From: an uncultured Burkholderiaceae bacterium
Lineage (GTDB): Bacteria > Pseudomonadota > Gammaproteobacteria > Burkholderiales > Burkholderiaceae_B
DNA length: 64,000 nucleotides
Direction of reading: 5' to 3'
NCBI GenBank assembly: GCA_937888805.1
Contig: CALBEY010000134.1
Coordinates: 1 to 64,000, forward strand
The notes beneath the pieces were generated by a model. The model did no database searches, was not told the DNA's origin, and saw only the letters and a list, made by a program, of their open reading frames with translations. Shown here one piece after another: positions 8,187 to 19,457 of this stretch (position 1 is the first letter of the stretch; every line of letters begins with the position of its first letter). Position numbers and translations under genes: made by a program.

Positions 8187-8663
8187 ATGGCAATTGACGG
8201 TATTCTCAAAGAAGGATTTGTCACAACCAACGCTGACAAGGTGATCAATTGGGCCAAAACCGGCTCGATGTGGCCCATGACGTTTGGATTGGCCTGTTGT
8301 GCGGTGGAAATGATGCATGCCGGTGCGGCTCGATACGACCTAGATCAATTTGGAATTATTTTTCGTCCCAGCCCACGTCAATCCGATTTGATGATTGTGG
8401 CGGGCACGCTCTGCAACAAAATGGCACCGGCTTTGCGCAAGGTTTACGACCAAATGCCGGAGCCCCGCTGGGTGCTGTCCATGGGGTCCTGTGCCAACGG
8501 CGGTGGTTATTACCACTACTCTTACTCAGTGGTTCGGGGTTGCGACCGGATTGTGCCCGTTGATGTGTATGTGCCAGGCTGTCCGCCCACGGCCGAGGCC
8601 TTGGTCTACGGTTTACTACAAATGCAAAACAAAATTCGCTTAACCAATACCATTGCCCGCTAA
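8187..8663 (+). CDS. nuoB: NADH-quinone oxidoreductase subunit B
   Basis: This peripheral-arm subunit binds cluster N2, the [4Fe-4S] centre that passes electrons to ubiquinone. Its 158 residues include the tandem Cys37-Cys38 in LACCAVEMM, Cys102 in GSCANGGG and Cys132 in [11 protein letters not shown], the four N2 ligands. The segment [19 protein letters not shown] is family-typical. It sits between nuoA and nuoC in the usual order, with a 98-base gap before nuoC. Confidence 0.97.
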   Translation: MAIDGILKEGFVTTNADKVINWAKTGSMWPMTFGLACCAVEMMHAGAARYDLDQFGIIFRPSPRQSDLMIVAGTLCNKMAPALRKVYDQMPEPRWVLSMGSCANGGGYYHYSYSVVRGCDRIVPVDVYVPGCPPTAEALVYGLLQMQNKIRLTNTIAR

Positions 8664-8761
8664 TGGAATGCTACTGCTAATGCACTGCGTTAATAGGATT
8701 TCTATTGCGCCTTGTGGCGACAGTCAAATACGGTTGTAACAAAAAATTTTAGGTTAATGCC

Positions 8762-9382
8762 ATGTCAAGACTTACGAATCTGCAGCAGACCTTATTTGAG
8801 ACATTCGGCCAAGAAGCTGAGCTGCTTTTGGCGTATGACGAGTTGACGCTAACGGTTTCAATGGATCAATGGGTGTCAGCTTGCGAAACACTGCGCGACG
8901 CGCCTGGTCTGCGTTTTGAGCAATGCTTGGATTTGTGTGGCGTTGACTATTTGACATATGCGGTGGGTAAAGAAGCACAACCCGAAGCCAATCGACCTGA
9001 TTTTCCTGCACGCTACGCCGTGGTCATTCATTTGATGTCGATCCAACACAACTGGCGTCTGCGTGTTCGCGTTTGGGTAACCGACAATGAGTTTCCAGTG
9101 CTGCCATCGTTAACCAGTGTTTGGCCCAGCGCCAATTGGTACGAACGTGAAGCGTTTGATTTGTTTGGCATTGTGTTTGAGGGCCATCCTGATCTCAGAC
9201 GGATACTGACCGATTATGGTTTTATCGGCCATCCGTTTCGCAAAGATTTTCCGGTCTACGGTAATGTTGAAATGCGCTATGACCCTGAGCAGGGTCGCGT
9301 GGTGTATCAGCCCGTCACCATTGATCCCCGAGAAGTGATTCCGCGTGTTGTGCGTGAAGATGGATATGGAATGGGGCGTTAA
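8762..9382 (+). CDS. nuoC: NADH-quinone oxidoreductase subunit C
   Basis: A 30-kDa-type peripheral subunit that helps join NuoD and NuoB to the membrane arm. Its 206 residues end in the conserved block [36 protein letters not shown] and RKDFPVYG. It is separate from nuoD, unlike the fused nuoCD of enterobacteria, and ends 2 bases before nuoD starts. Confidence 0.97.
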   Translation: MSRLTNLQQTLFETFGQEAELLLAYDELTLTVSMDQWVSACETLRDAPGLRFEQCLDLCGVDYLTYAVGKEAQPEANRPDFPARYAVVIHLMSIQHNWRLRVRVWVTDNEFPVLPSLTSVWPSANWYEREAFDLFGIVFEGHPDLRRILTDYGFIGHPFRKDFPVYGNVEMRYDPEQGRVVYQPVTIDPREVIPRVVREDGYGMGR

Positions 9383-9384
9383 TC

Positions 9385-10641
9385 ATGGCTGAGATCAAAA
9401 ACTACACACTGAACTTTGGGCCGCAGCACCCGGCGGCCCATGGTGTCCTTCGCCTGGTTCTCGAACTTGATGGTGAAGTGATTCAGCGCGCTGATCCGCA
9501 CATCGGTCTTTTGCACCGCGCCACTGAAAAGCTGGCTGAGCAGCGTACCTATCTTCAAGCGCTGCCTTACATGGACCGACTCGACTACGTTTCGATGATG
9601 TGCAATGAGCATGCTTATGTCATGGCGATTGAAAAACTCATGGGTGTCACCCCACCGGTGCGCGCACAATACATCCGAGTGATGTTTGATGAAATCACCC
9701 GTGTCTTAAACCACTTGATGTCGCTGGGCTCGCACGCGCTAGACGTGGGCGCCATGGCGGTCTTTTTGTATGCTTTTCGTGAGCGAGAAGACCTCATGGA
9801 TTGCTATGAAGCGGTTTCTGGCGCCCGCATGCATGCGGCTTATTACCGGCCTGGTGGCGTCTATCGCGACTTGCCTGACCACATGCCGCAGTTCGGCAAA
9901 ACAAGCGACTATCGTGGCGCCAAAGAAGTCAACACGATGAACGAGGCTCGATCGGGATCGTTGCTGGACTTTATCGAAGACTTCACCAACCGCTTTCCAA
10001 CGTGCGTTGACGAGTACGAGACATTACTGACCGATAACCGGATTTGGAAGCAACGCCTAGTTGGTGTTGGCGTCGTTGACCCCGAGCGTGCCAAAGCACT
10101 TGGCATGACTGGCCCGATGTTGCGCGGCTCAGGCGTTGCTTGGGATTTGCGCAAGATGCAACCCTACGAAGTTTATGACCGACTGTCGTTTGATATTCCA
10201 GTGGGTGTCAACGGTGACTCATACGACCGCTACCTTGTTCGCGTCGCCGAAATGCGTGAAAGCAACCGCATTATTCGTCAATGCGTGGCGTGGTTGCGTA
10301 ACAACCCTGGCCCTGTGATGCTCGACAACCACAAGGTCACCCCACCCCACCGCACCGACATGAAGACCAACATGGAAGAGCTGATTCATCACTTTAAGCT
10401 CTTTACCGAAGGTTTTCATGTGCCGGAAGGGCAGGTATACAGCGCCATTGAGCATCCCAAAGGGGAGTTCGGTATCTATTTGGTGTCTGATGGTGCGAAC
10501 AAGCCTTATCGCTTAAAAATCAGGGCACCGGGTTTTGCGCATTTACAGACGCTAGATGAGATGACGCGCGGCCACATGTTGGCCGATGCGGTCACAATTA
10601 TTGGAACCCAGGATATTGTGTTTGGCGAAATTGATCGCTAA
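9385..10641 (+). CDS. nuoD: NADH-quinone oxidoreductase subunit D
   Basis: The 49-kDa-type subunit forms the quinone pocket together with NuoB. It has 418 residues. The N-terminal [19 protein letters not shown] carries the conserved His of the quinone site, followed by [15 protein letters not shown] and [13 protein letters not shown]. The C terminus ends in [11 protein letters not shown], which is diagnostic. The fold derives from NiFe hydrogenase large subunits but lacks the metal cysteines. Confidence 0.97.
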   Translation: MAEIKNYTLNFGPQHPAAHGVLRLVLELDGEVIQRADPHIGLLHRATEKLAEQRTYLQALPYMDRLDYVSMMCNEHAYVMAIEKLMGVTPPVRAQYIRVMFDEITRVLNHLMSLGSHALDVGAMAVFLYAFREREDLMDCYEAVSGARMHAAYYRPGGVYRDLPDHMPQFGKTSDYRGAKEVNTMNEARSGSLLDFIEDFTNRFPTCVDEYETLLTDNRIWKQRLVGVGVVDPERAKALGMTGPMLRGSGVAWDLRKMQPYEVYDRLSFDIPVGVNGDSYDRYLVRVAEMRESNRIIRQCVAWLRNNPGPVMLDNHKVTPPHRTDMKTNMEELIHHFKLFTEGFHVPEGQVYSAIEHPKGEFGIYLVSDGANKPYRLKIRAPGFAHLQTLDEMTRGHMLADAVTIIGTQDIVFGEIDR

Positions 10642-10675
10642 CGACTTGCACGAATCAAACGGATACACGCGGATC

Positions 10676-11167
10676 ATGTTGCTTTCAGAACACGCCTATA
10701 GAAAGATTGACAAGGAAGTAGCCAAGTACCCGGCCGATTATCAGCAATCGGCCATCATGGCTGCTTTGGCCATTGCTCAAGACGAAAAAGGATGGGTATC
10801 AACCGAAGTTATTGAGGACGTCGCCCAGTATTTGGCGCAACCGCCGATCTTGGTGCAAGAAGTGGCAACTTTCTACAACATGTTTGATGTCAAGCCGATT
10901 GGGCGCGTCAAGTTAACCGTCTGTACCAACTTACCTTGTGCATTGCGAGACGGTGAGAAGACAGCCGATTACTTAAAGCAAAAACTCGGTATTGGTTTTG
11001 GGCAAACCACAGCGGATGGCCAGTTCAGTTTGGTCGAAGGCGAGTGTATGGGTGCCTGTGGTGACTCGCCAGTGTTATTGGTGAACAACAAACACATGTG
11101 TGTGCGCATGGATGCGTCGCGCATTGATGAAATGTTGTCTGATTTGTCTTCATTCAAGGGGGTTTGA
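10676..11167 (+). CDS. nuoE: NADH-quinone oxidoreductase subunit E
   Basis: The 24-kDa-type subunit carries the [2Fe-2S] cluster N1a beside the flavin. From ATG 10676 it has 163 residues with cluster ligands Cys83, Cys88 (CTNLPC), Cys124 and Cys128 (CMGAC). The frame is open back to 10586, inside nuoD, but the family-like N terminus [17 protein letters not shown] supports ATG 10676, 34 bases after nuoD ends. The stop overlaps the region just before nuoF. Confidence 0.95.
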   Translation: MLLSEHAYRKIDKEVAKYPADYQQSAIMAALAIAQDEKGWVSTEVIEDVAQYLAQPPILVQEVATFYNMFDVKPIGRVKLTVCTNLPCALRDGEKTADYLKQKLGIGFGQTTADGQFSLVEGECMGACGDSPVLLVNNKHMCVRMDASRIDEMLSDLSSFKGV

Positions 11168-11169
11168 GC

Positions 11170-12537
11170 ATGTCACTGTCTACCGTCCTAGAAAAGTATT
11201 CGCAAGGTTTGGATTTCAACCCAGGTTTGGATTTGCAAACATCCATGTGTTTGCATGACCGTCACTTGTCGCCACAAATTGTGGCGGGCCTCGATGGCAA
11301 TAACTGGCGATTAGACGATTACGTCAAGCGCGGTGGCTACGACGCGCTTAAGAAAATTCTGTCCTCGGGTATGTCTCAAGAGGACGTGATTGCTGAGCTC
11401 AAAGCATCGGGTCTGCGTGGCCGCGGTGGTGCGGGATTTCCGACGGGGCTGAAGTGGAGCTTTATGCCCCGATCGTTTCCGGGCCAAAAGTACTTGGTCT
11501 GCAACTCTGACGAAGGTGAGCCGGGCACGTTTAAAGATCGCGATATTTTGCGCTTGAACCCGCACATCGTGATCGAGGGCATGGCCATCGCAGCATACGC
11601 CATGGGTATTTCAGTGGGTTACAACTATATCCACGGCGAGATTTTTGAGGTTTATGACCGCTTTGAAGAAGCCTTGGAAGAGGCGCGTGCGGCTGGGTTT
11701 TTGGGTGAGAAGATTCTTGGTTCTGAATTCAGTTTTCAGCTTCATGCTTTTCATGGCTATGGCGCCTATATCTGTGGTGAAGAGACCGCGTTGCTCGAGT
11801 CACTCGAAGGTAAAAAGGGACAGCCTCGTTTTAAGCCCCCATTCCCAGCGAGTTTTGGTTTGTACGGCAAGCCCACGACGATTAACAACACCGAAACGTT
11901 TGCAGCCGTGCCTTGGATCATTCGAAATGGTGGTCAAGCCTACCTAGACATTGGTATCCCCAATAACGGGGGCACCAAGTTGTTTTCGGTGTCAGGCGAT
12001 GTCGCACGGCCCGGAAACTACGAAGTGCCACTTGGCACACCGTTCTCTAAGTTATTGGAATTGGCTGGCGGCATGCGTGATGGCAGCCCGCTTAAAGCTG
12101 TTATTCCAGGTGGGTCAAGTGCACCCGTGATACCGGGGCACATCATGATGGACACCACCATGGATTATGATGCGATCGCCAAAGCCGGTTCAATGTTGGG
12201 CTCTGGCGCAGTCATTGTGATGAACGACACCCGTTGCATGGTTAAGTCGTTGCTGCGGTTGTCGTATTTTTATTACGAAGAAAGCTGTGGCCAGTGTACG
12301 CCGTGCCGTGAGGGAACGGGTTGGCTTTATCGGATGGTCGATCGCATCGAGCACGGTAAGGGTCGGCCTGAAGACTTGGACTTGTTAGACTCTGTCGCCG
12401 GCAACATCATGGGCCGTACCATTTGTGCCCTTGGGGATGCGGCGGCAATGCCGGTGCGTGGATTTTTAAAACACTACCGCGATGAATTTGCGTATCACAT
12501 CGAAAACAAACGATGTGTTGTTGCTCCTTACCTCTGA
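11170..12537 (+). CDS. nuoF: NADH-quinone oxidoreductase subunit F
   Basis: The 51-kDa-type subunit oxidises NADH through FMN and holds [4Fe-4S] cluster N3. It has 455 residues: [16 protein letters not shown] (81-96) is the NADH/FMN glycine-rich site, [13 protein letters not shown] the flavin site, and [13 protein letters not shown] near residue 372 supplies three cluster cysteines, with the fourth in [12 protein letters not shown] 11170 lies two bases after the nuoE stop; a TTG at 11164 is also in frame. Confidence 0.97.
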   Translation: MSLSTVLEKYSQGLDFNPGLDLQTSMCLHDRHLSPQIVAGLDGNNWRLDDYVKRGGYDALKKILSSGMSQEDVIAELKASGLRGRGGAGFPTGLKWSFMPRSFPGQKYLVCNSDEGEPGTFKDRDILRLNPHIVIEGMAIAAYAMGISVGYNYIHGEIFEVYDRFEEALEEARAAGFLGEKILGSEFSFQLHAFHGYGAYICGEETALLESLEGKKGQPRFKPPFPASFGLYGKPTTINNTETFAAVPWIIRNGGQAYLDIGIPNNGGTKLFSVSGDVARPGNYEVPLGTPFSKLLELAGGMRDGSPLKAVIPGGSSAPVIPGHIMMDTTMDYDAIAKAGSMLGSGAVIVMNDTRCMVKSLLRLSYFYYEESCGQCTPCREGTGWLYRMVDRIEHGKGRPEDLDLLDSVAGNIMGRTICALGDAAAMPVRGFLKHYRDEFAYHIENKRCVVAPYL

Positions 12538-12550
12538 TTTTGGATTCAAT

Positions 12551-14887
12551 ATGGTTGAACTAACCATCGACGGCAAGACGGTCGAAGTGCCCGAGGGCAG
12601 CATGGTGATGCATGCGGCGCACAAGCTCGGGGTCTATGTGCCGCATTTTTGTTATCACAAGAAGCTCTCAATTGCGGCCAATTGCCGCATGTGTTTGGTT
12701 GAAGTGGAAAAAGCGCCCAAAGCGCTGCCTGCCTGCGCCACGCCAGCCACCAACGGCATGGTTGTTTTGACCTGTTCAGACAAAGCCGTGGCCGCTCAAA
12801 AAGCAGTCATGGAGTTTCTGCTCATCAACCACCCCCTCGATTGCCCCATTTGCGACCAAGGTGGCGAATGTCAGCTGCAAGACTTGGCGGTGGGTTACGG
12901 CGGTTCTGCCTCGCGTTACGAGGAAGAAAAACGCGTTGTTTTTCATAAGGACATGGGTCCGTTGGTGTCAGCCGAGGAAATGGCGCGCTGCATACATTGC
13001 ACCCGTTGCGTTCGGTTTGGTCAGGAAATCGCTGGTGTCATGGAGCTTGGCATGCTTAACCGCGGCGAGCATTCTGAGATCACCACCTTTGTGGGGCGTT
13101 CGATCGACTCAGAGCTTTCGGGCAACATGATTGACATTTGTCCTGTGGGTGCTCTCACCTCTAAGCCGTTTCGTTATCAGGCCCGGACTTGGGAACTGGC
13201 ACGCCGCAAAACCGTGTCACCACACGACAGTCTTGGCGCCAACCTTGTGGTCCAAGTTAAAAACAATGAAGTGATGCGCACGGTTCCTTTTGAAAACGAT
13301 GACGTCAATGAATGCTGGATCTCGGATCGGGACCGCTTCTCATACGAAGGTCTTCACGTTGATCGGCTTACCGAGCCCATGGTCAAAGGAGACGATGGGC
13401 AGTGGCGCACAGCGAGTTGGTCAGACGCTTTGCAGGCTGCCGCTCAAGGGCTTAAGCGCATCAAAGAGGAAGAGGGCGCTCATCAGATCGGCGCGCTAGC
13501 CACTGAAGGCACCACACTCGAGGAATTGTCACTTTTAGAGAGAGTCTTGCGTGGTCTGGGTTCACCCAACATTGATGCACGGGCTCGAATGCTTGACACT
13601 GAGTGGGACAAAGCCGTGACGAGCACGCCTTGGCTCGGTATGCCAGTGGCGCAGATGGCCAGTTGTGACCGCGTATTGGTGGTTGGTGCTTATCTGCGGG
13701 CTGATCATCCTTTGATGACTCAGCGCCTTCGCCAGGCCGCTAAGCATGGCACCCAAATCAGTGCCATCGATACCGCTGCTGATGACCCACTGATGCCTTT
13801 GAAGGCTCGGATGACGGTAGCGCCCTCAGGCTTGGCTGACGCTTTGGCGCAAGTGGCCGTTGCGATTGCAATGATTAAATCAGTGGCAGTGCCGCCTGAA
13901 TTCGACGGGGTCGTGCCAACAGAAACCTCTCAAAAAATCGCTCAGGGCTTGGCTTCGGGTGAGAAAGTCGCTGTTTGGCTCGGTAATGCAGCCGTGCATG
14001 CCCCAGATGCCAGCACCATTGCCGCCAACGCCCAGTGGATTGCCGCTCATTGCCATGCCACTTTCGGTTTTCTGACCGCAGGCGCCAATACACTCGGTGC
14101 TTATTTGGCTCGGGCAATTCCTGGTTCGAAGGGCCTGAACACGGCGCAGATGTTGACTCAAGGCCTGTCGGCCTTCGTCACGGTCCATCTAGAGCCGGCT
14201 TTGGACACGAGCTTTGGCCAAGATGCCGTTAAAACGCTCCAGTCAGCCAAATTCAACGTGGCTTTATCCGCTTATAAAGGCACAGCCCAAGATTGGGCCA
14301 ATGTGTTGTTGCCCATCGGCCCATTCACAGAAACATCAGGCACCTTTGTCAACGCAGAGGGATTGGCGCAAAGTTTCAAAGGCACGGTTGCCGCTTTTGG
14401 CCAAAGCCGACCTGGTTGGAAAGTGCTCCGAGTGTTGGGTAACTTACTGAACTTGGCTGATTTTGAGGAAGAATCTTCTGAAGCGGTGCGTGATGCCGTT
14501 TTGGCCGGTGGTGTGTCATCCAGACTCAGTAACCACATTAACGCGAGCCTCGGGCGCTCACTTACCGCAGCGGACAAAACTCACGGTTTAGAGCGGGTGG
14601 CCGATGTGCCGATTTACCGAACAGATGCCATCGTGCGCCGGGCGGCTTCGCTACAATTGGCCAAGGCCTCGAAGTTGCCGGTGGCTCGGCTGCACCCCGA
14701 GACGATGGCCAAACTCGGGTTGCAACCCGCACAGTCGATTCGTTTGGCGTCTGCCAGCGGTGAGGTTACTTTGTTGGTCCAAACCGATGGGACACTGGCA
14801 CGCGACTGCGTGCGCGTACCAGTGGGCTTTGAACAGACCGCAGCCCTTGGCGCTGCGCATCAAACCCTGCAGTTGGAGCAAGGCTGA
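12551..14887 (+). CDS. nuoG: NADH-quinone oxidoreductase subunit G
   Basis: The large 75-kDa-type iron-sulfur subunit, 778 residues. The N-terminal ferredoxin domain holds Cys34, Cys45, Cys48 and Cys62 ([2Fe-2S] N1b). Next come [10 protein letters not shown] (98-107) with an upstream His for N5, and CIHCTRC (147-153) plus DICPVGALT (about 197) for N4. The rest is a molybdopterin-oxidoreductase-like domain without a metal role in complex I. ATG 12551 is chosen because [16 protein letters not shown] matches the family N terminus; the frame is open from 12482 inside nuoF. The stop overlaps the nuoH ATG. Confidence 0.97.
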   Translation: MVELTIDGKTVEVPEGSMVMHAAHKLGVYVPHFCYHKKLSIAANCRMCLVEVEKAPKALPACATPATNGMVVLTCSDKAVAAQKAVMEFLLINHPLDCPICDQGGECQLQDLAVGYGGSASRYEEEKRVVFHKDMGPLVSAEEMARCIHCTRCVRFGQEIAGVMELGMLNRGEHSEITTFVGRSIDSELSGNMIDICPVGALTSKPFRYQARTWELARRKTVSPHDSLGANLVVQVKNNEVMRTVPFENDDVNECWISDRDRFSYEGLHVDRLTEPMVKGDDGQWRTASWSDALQAAAQGLKRIKEEEGAHQIGALATEGTTLEELSLLERVLRGLGSPNIDARARMLDTEWDKAVTSTPWLGMPVAQMASCDRVLVVGAYLRADHPLMTQRLRQAAKHGTQISAIDTAADDPLMPLKARMTVAPSGLADALAQVAVAIAMIKSVAVPPEFDGVVPTETSQKIAQGLASGEKVAVWLGNAAVHAPDASTIAANAQWIAAHCHATFGFLTAGANTLGAYLARAIPGSKGLNTAQMLTQGLSAFVTVHLEPALDTSFGQDAVKTLQSAKFNVALSAYKGTAQDWANVLLPIGPFTETSGTFVNAEGLAQSFKGTVAAFGQSRPGWKVLRVLGNLLNLADFEEESSEAVRDAVLAGGVSSRLSNHINASLGRSLTAADKTHGLERVADVPIYRTDAIVRRAASLQLAKASKLPVARLHPETMAKLGLQPAQSIRLASASGEVTLLVQTDGTLARDCVRVPVGFEQTAALGAAHQTLQLEQG

Positions 14888-15957
14888 TGTCGTTTTTAGA
14901 GACTATTGAAAGTCATGGTGTCGGATTACTTGGACCAACAGCTTGGCTTGTGGTTTGGACACTCGTCAAAATCATCGCCATTGCCGTGCCAATCATGCTG
15001 TGTGTGGCCCAATTAACCTACTGGGAACGTAAGATGATTGGTGCCATGCATGTGCGTCGCGGGCCCAATCGCGTCGGTTACGGGATTTTGCAGCCTTACG
15101 CTGACGCCTTAAAGCTTTTGACCAAAGAAGTTATCATTCCCAGCCAAGCCAACAAGATCTTGTTTATTTTGGCGCCGGTGGTCACGCTCATGCCTGCTTT
15201 GGCCGCCTGGGCTGTTATTCCATTTGGCCCTGAATATGTGCTGGCCAACGTCAACGCGGGCTTGCTTTACGTGATGGCGATCACCTCAATTGGCGTCTAT
15301 GGCGTTATCGTTGCGGGTTGGGCATCGAACTCAAAGTACGCTTTTTTGGCTGCCATGCGCGCGTCAGCGCAAATGATTTCATACGAGTTGGCGATCGGCT
15401 TTGTGTTGGTGGCTGTGGTTTTGGTGTCAGGCAGTATGAACATGTCTGAAATCGTCAACGTTCAAAACCGGGGTTGGTTTGCCGACATGGGTTTGACGTT
15501 CATGTCCTGGAATTGGCTGCCACTGTTGCCACTTTTTGTGATTTACGTGATTTCTGCTGTGGCCGAGACCAACCGCCATCCCTTCGACGTGGTTGAGGGT
15601 GAGTCAGAGATTGTGGCCGGGCACATGGTCGAATACTCCGGCATGGCGTTTGCGCTTTTCTTCTTGGGCGAATACGCCAACATGATTTTGTTGTCATGTT
15701 TAGCTTCCATCATGTTCTTGGGTGGCTGGGCCCCCCCGGTGGATATTGCCATCCTTCATTGGATTCCGGGCTGGTTATGGTTGGGCATCAAGACCTTCTT
15801 GGTGGTGTCATTGTTTATCTGGTTCCGGGCGTCATTCCCGCGCTATCGCTACGATCAGATCATGCGTTTGGGCTGGAAAATTTTTATCCCCCTGACGGGA
15901 GTTTGGTTGGTGGTTGTGGCCATTTGGATGCAAACCCCTTGGAATATTTGGAACTGA
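14887..15957 (+). CDS. nuoH: NADH-quinone oxidoreductase subunit H
   Basis: The ND1-type membrane subunit joins both arms and lines the quinone entry channel. It has 356 residues and about eight helices. Conserved segments are [20 protein letters not shown], an acidic loop [20 protein letters not shown] and [13 protein letters not shown]. The ATG shares one base with the nuoG stop, so the two are translationally coupled. Confidence 0.97.
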   Translation: MSFLETIESHGVGLLGPTAWLVVWTLVKIIAIAVPIMLCVAQLTYWERKMIGAMHVRRGPNRVGYGILQPYADALKLLTKEVIIPSQANKILFILAPVVTLMPALAAWAVIPFGPEYVLANVNAGLLYVMAITSIGVYGVIVAGWASNSKYAFLAAMRASAQMISYELAIGFVLVAVVLVSGSMNMSEIVNVQNRGWFADMGLTFMSWNWLPLLPLFVIYVISAVAETNRHPFDVVEGESEIVAGHMVEYSGMAFALFFLGEYANMILLSCLASIMFLGGWAPPVDIAILHWIPGWLWLGIKTFLVVSLFIWFRASFPRYRYDQIMRLGWKIFIPLTGVWLVVVAIWMQTPWNIWN

Positions 15958-15995
15958 GCGCTAACTGACAGCAACACAGTCAAACGAGGCAAGTG

Positions 15996-16484
15996 ATGGA
16001 AGCGATCAAGGATTTTTTTGGTAGTTTGATGCTCATTGAGTTACTGAAGGGCATGAAATTAACCGGTAAGTATTTTTTTAAGCGCAAGGTGACATTGCGC
16101 TATCCACATGAAAAAACACCCATGTCGCCGCGGTTTCGTGGCTTGCATGCCTTGCGTCGCTACCCCAATGGCGAAGAGCGTTGTATTGCGTGTAAGCTGT
16201 GTGAGGCTGTCTGTCCCGCCATGGCCATCACCATTGAGTCAGCGTTGCGTGACGATGGCACCCGCCGCACCACACGCTATGACATCGACCTGACCAAATG
16301 TATTTTTTGTGGTTTCTGCGAGGAAAGCTGCCCGGTTGATTCAATCGTTGAAACACATATCCATGAATACCATGGTGAGAAGCGCGGCGATTTGTACTTC
16401 ACCAAAGACATGTTGTTGGCTGTCGGCGATAAATACGAAGAAGACATTGCTCGCAGCCGGGCTGCTGACGCACCGTTCCGCTAA
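15996..16484 (+). CDS. nuoI: NADH-quinone oxidoreductase subunit I
   Basis: The 23-kDa-type subunit carries two [4Fe-4S] clusters (N6a, N6b) that feed N2. Its 162 residues hold two ferredoxin motifs: Cys63, 66, 69, 73 ([12 protein letters not shown]) and Cys102, 105, 108, 112 ([12 protein letters not shown]). An amphipathic N-terminal helix docks it to the membrane arm. ATG 15996 is favoured over the in-frame GTG 15993 because GAGG at 15986-15989 is better spaced. Confidence 0.97.
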   Translation: MEAIKDFFGSLMLIELLKGMKLTGKYFFKRKVTLRYPHEKTPMSPRFRGLHALRRYPNGEERCIACKLCEAVCPAMAITIESALRDDGTRRTTRYDIDLTKCIFCGFCEESCPVDSIVETHIHEYHGEKRGDLYFTKDMLLAVGDKYEEDIARSRAADAPFR

Positions 16485-16513
16485 AACCTGTCGTCATCAC
16501 TAAAAAGATCCCT

Positions 16514-17134
16514 ATGACTTTTACCACGATCCTTTTCTACATCTTAGCGACCGTACTGGTGGTTGCTGCCTTTAGGGTTATCACTGCCAAGAGCCCTGTG
16601 ACTGCGGTCTTATTTTTGATCCTGGCATTTTCCAATGCGGCGATGATTTGGATGTTGCTCGGTGCTGAGTTTTTGGCCCTGTTGTTGGTGCTGGTTTACG
16701 TGGGTGCGGTCATGGTGCTGTTCCTTTTTGTGGTGATGATGCTCGACGTCAAAATGGAAGCGCTGCGAGCAGGCTTACGCACTTACTTGCCCATGGGCCT
16801 TACCATCGGTCTGGTGATGGTGGTTCAAATGTCGTTCGTGTTGATGCAGTCATGGGGTGAGGTCGGACCCGCTGCCCGCATGGGTGACGATTACAACAAC
16901 ACCAAGGTGCTTGGCGAGTTGATGTATCGAGACTACGCCTTTGCGGTCGAAGTCGGTGCCGTGCTTTTGTTGGTCGGTATGATTGCTGCCATCACGTTGA
17001 CCATGCGTAACCGTAAGGACGTTCGTTACAACAATGCCGGTGAGGCCGTGCGAGTCAAAGCCCGTGATCGGGTGAGAATCTTAGATTTGCCATCGCAGGC
17101 GCCTGTGAACCAAAAAACAGACGAGCCGTCATAA
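16514..17134 (+). CDS. nuoJ: NADH-quinone oxidoreductase subunit J
   Basis: ND6-type membrane subunit of complex I; 206 residues with five helices. The third helix region [20 protein letters not shown] contains the conserved Tyr-Val-Gly-Ala of the pi-bulge helix linked to the proton pathway. The C-terminal tail after about residue 165 is polar and cytoplasmic. The stop codon overlaps the nuoK start (ATAATGG). Confidence 0.96.
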   Translation: MTFTTILFYILATVLVVAAFRVITAKSPVTAVLFLILAFSNAAMIWMLLGAEFLALLLVLVYVGAVMVLFLFVVMMLDVKMEALRAGLRTYLPMGLTIGLVMVVQMSFVLMQSWGEVGPAARMGDDYNNTKVLGELMYRDYAFAVEVGAVLLLVGMIAAITLTMRNRKDVRYNNAGEAVRVKARDRVRILDLPSQAPVNQKTDEPS

Positions 17135-17442
17135 TGGAACTTACTCTCCCGCATTTCTTGGTGCTAGGCGCCATATTGTTTGCGATCGGCATATTCGGTA
17201 TTTTTTTGAACCGTCGCAACCTCATCGTATTACTCATGTCGATTGAGTTGATGCTTCTGGCGGTCAACATGAATTTTGTGGCCTTCTCAACGTGGTCGGG
17301 TGATGCCGCCGGACAGGTGTTCGTTTTCTTTATCCTCACGGTTGCCGCGGCAGAAGCGGCAATTGGCCTGGCGATTTTGGTGCTTCTGTTTCGCAACATC
17401 AGCTCCATTAACGTTGATGATCTTGACCGCCTCAAAGGCTGA
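17134..17442 (+). CDS. nuoK: NADH-quinone oxidoreductase subunit K
   Basis: ND4L-type membrane subunit; 102 residues and three helices. Two buried Glu residues used in proton transfer are visible, in [10 protein letters not shown] and in [13 protein letters not shown]. It overlaps nuoJ by one base and lies 17 bases before nuoL. Confidence 0.97.
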   Translation: MELTLPHFLVLGAILFAIGIFGIFLNRRNLIVLLMSIELMLLAVNMNFVAFSTWSGDAAGQVFVFFILTVAAAEAAIGLAILVLLFRNISSINVDDLDRLKG

Positions 17443-17459
17443 CCGGAAGACAGTGACTT

Positions 17460-19457
17460 ATGCCTACTAATGTACCTTTAATCTATCTTGTTATCGCATT
17501 TGCGCCACTTTTGGGTGCCGTCCTTGTTGGCTTGTTTGGCACCGGTTTCTTGGGCCGACCCATCAGCCGTTTCATGGCCCATCGCATCACGATTACGTTA
17601 GTTACGCTTTCGGCCATCTGTTCCATTTATGTTCTGTATAACGTGAGCCAAGGCAATACCTTTGATGGCACCTTGTACGTCTGGAGCATGGTCGGCAGTG
17701 TTGTCTTCGAAATTGGCTTTTTGATTGACCCGCTCTCAGCCTTAATGATGACCGTGGTCACACTGGTGTCCTTGATGGTGCACATCTACAGCATCGGTTA
17801 CATGGCAGAGGATGAGGGTTACGAACGCTTTTTCTCCTACCTGTCGTTGTTCACCTTTTCAATGTTGATGTTGGTGATGGCCAACAACATGCTCCAGTTG
17901 TTCTTTGGTTGGGAAGCGGTTGGTTTGGTGTCATATCTTTTGATCGGTTTTTACTACACCCGCCCAACCGCGGTGTTTGCCAACTTGAAGGCGTTTTTGA
18001 TCAATCGAGTGGGTGACTTTGGTTTCGTCTTGGGCATTGGATTGCTTTTTGCCTACACCAACAGCATGAACTTTGGTGAAGTATTGAGCCAAGCTGATCA
18101 GCTCGCGACCGTGACATTGCCAGGCACGGACTGGATGCTGCTGACCGTGGCTTGTGTGTGTTTATTCATCGGCGCCATGAGTAAATCGGCGCAAGCGCCC
18201 TTGCACTCTTGGCTACCCGATTCCATGGAAGGCCCCACACCCATTTCGGCGTTGATTCATGCCGCGACCATGGTGACCGCTGGTATCTACATGGTGGCAC
18301 GGTTTTCACCCTTGTTTGAGTTTTCAGACGTTGCCCTCTCGCTGATGATCGTGGTGGGTGGTTTTGGGGCCTTGTTCTTGGGCATCTTGGGCGTGGTGCA
18401 AAACGACATCAAGCGCGTGATCGCCTACTCAACTTTGTCACAGCTCGGTTACATGACAGTGGCACTCGGTGCATCGGCCTTTTCTGTGGGTATCTTCCAC
18501 ATGATGACGCATGCATTCTTCAAAGCGTTGCTGTTCTTGGCAGCGGGTTCAGTCATCATGGCCGTCCATCACAACCAAGACATTCGTTACATGGGTGGTT
18601 TACGCAAGTACATGCCCATCACGTACATCACTTTCTTAATGGGCGGCTTGGCCTTATCAGCCTTTCCTTTCACAGCAGGCTTTTACTCAAAAGAGCACAT
18701 TATTGAAGCGGCAGGCTTTGCCACGGTCTGGGGCTCGAGCTTTGCATACATCTGTGTGGTGATTGGAGCCTTTGTGACCTCACTCTATACGTTCCGGGTC
18801 TTCTTTGTTGTGTTTCATGGTGAAGAGCGCTACGACCAGGCCCCTGTTGAAGAAGGACATGAAGCGCATCACGGTAAACCGCATGAGTCGCCTTGGGTGG
18901 TAACCTTGCCCCTGGTTCTGCTGGCTATTCCTTCGCTGATTGCGGGTGCCATTTTTGTGAATCCGCTGCTATTTGGCGATTTCTTCACTTACCTCAATTC
19001 GGTGCAGCATCAAGGCCACGATGCCATGCGCGAGCTGGCGGCCAAGTGGGATGGTTGGTGGGCTTATGGCTTGCATGCCTTTGTGACGGTGCCTTTCTAT
19101 GCCGCTTTGGCTGGCGGTGTGGTTGCTTGGTACTGCTACGTGCACAACACGGCCATGCCAGCCAAAATCAAAAAGGCATTGTCTTTCTTGCAACCCGTGC
19201 TTGATCACAAGTACTACTTTGATTGGCTTAACGAGTCGGTGATTGCACCGGCGGCCCGAAAGTTAGGGCGCTTCTTATGGATCAAGGGTGATGAGGGGAT
19301 CATTGACGGCATTGGTGTGAACGGTTCGGCCAAGGTTGTTGGTGCATTTGCCGCGGTGGCCCGTCGGGTTCAGTCCGGTTTCATTTATCACTACGCTTTT
19401 GCAATGATCATCGGTTTGATGGCATTGATTTCTTACATTATTTTGGTACATCAATGA
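17460..19457 (+). CDS. nuoL: NADH-quinone oxidoreductase subunit L
   Basis: ND5-type antiporter-like proton-pumping subunit at the far end of the membrane arm, with the long lateral helix. It has 665 residues, close to the usual length. It shows NNMLQLFFGWEAVGLVSYLLIGF with the key Glu, and KSAQAPLHSWLPDSMEGPTP and ALIHAATMVTAGIYMVAR with the pump Lys and His. A His-rich loop (GHEAHHGKPHESP) lies near residue 465. Its stop overlaps the nuoM start by four bases. Confidence 0.97.
   Translation: MPTNVPLIYLVIAFAPLLGAVLVGLFGTGFLGRPISRFMAHRITITLVTLSAICSIYVLYNVSQGNTFDGTLYVWSMVGSVVFEIGFLIDPLSALMMTVVTLVSLMVHIYSIGYMAEDEGYERFFSYLSLFTFSMLMLVMANNMLQLFFGWEAVGLVSYLLIGFYYTRPTAVFANLKAFLINRVGDFGFVLGIGLLFAYTNSMNFGEVLSQADQLATVTLPGTDWMLLTVACVCLFIGAMSKSAQAPLHSWLPDSMEGPTPISALIHAATMVTAGIYMVARFSPLFEFSDVALSLMIVVGGFGALFLGILGVVQNDIKRVIAYSTLSQLGYMTVALGASAFSVGIFHMMTHAFFKALLFLAAGSVIMAVHHNQDIRYMGGLRKYMPITYITFLMGGLALSAFPFTAGFYSKEHIIEAAGFATVWGSSFAYICVVIGAFVTSLYTFRVFFVVFHGEERYDQAPVEEGHEAHHGKPHESPWVVTLPLVLLAIPSLIAGAIFVNPLLFGDFFTYLNSVQHQGHDAMRELAAKWDGWWAYGLHAFVTVPFYAALAGGVVAWYCYVHNTAMPAKIKKALSFLQPVLDHKYYFDWLNESVIAPAARKLGRFLWIKGDEGIIDGIGVNGSAKVVGAFAAVARRVQSGFIYHYAFAMIIGLMALISYIILVHQ

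Noticed and set aside
11645-11947. 100-codon plus-strand frame inside nuoF
   Set aside because: It is a frame-shifted shadow of nuoF with no signal of its own.
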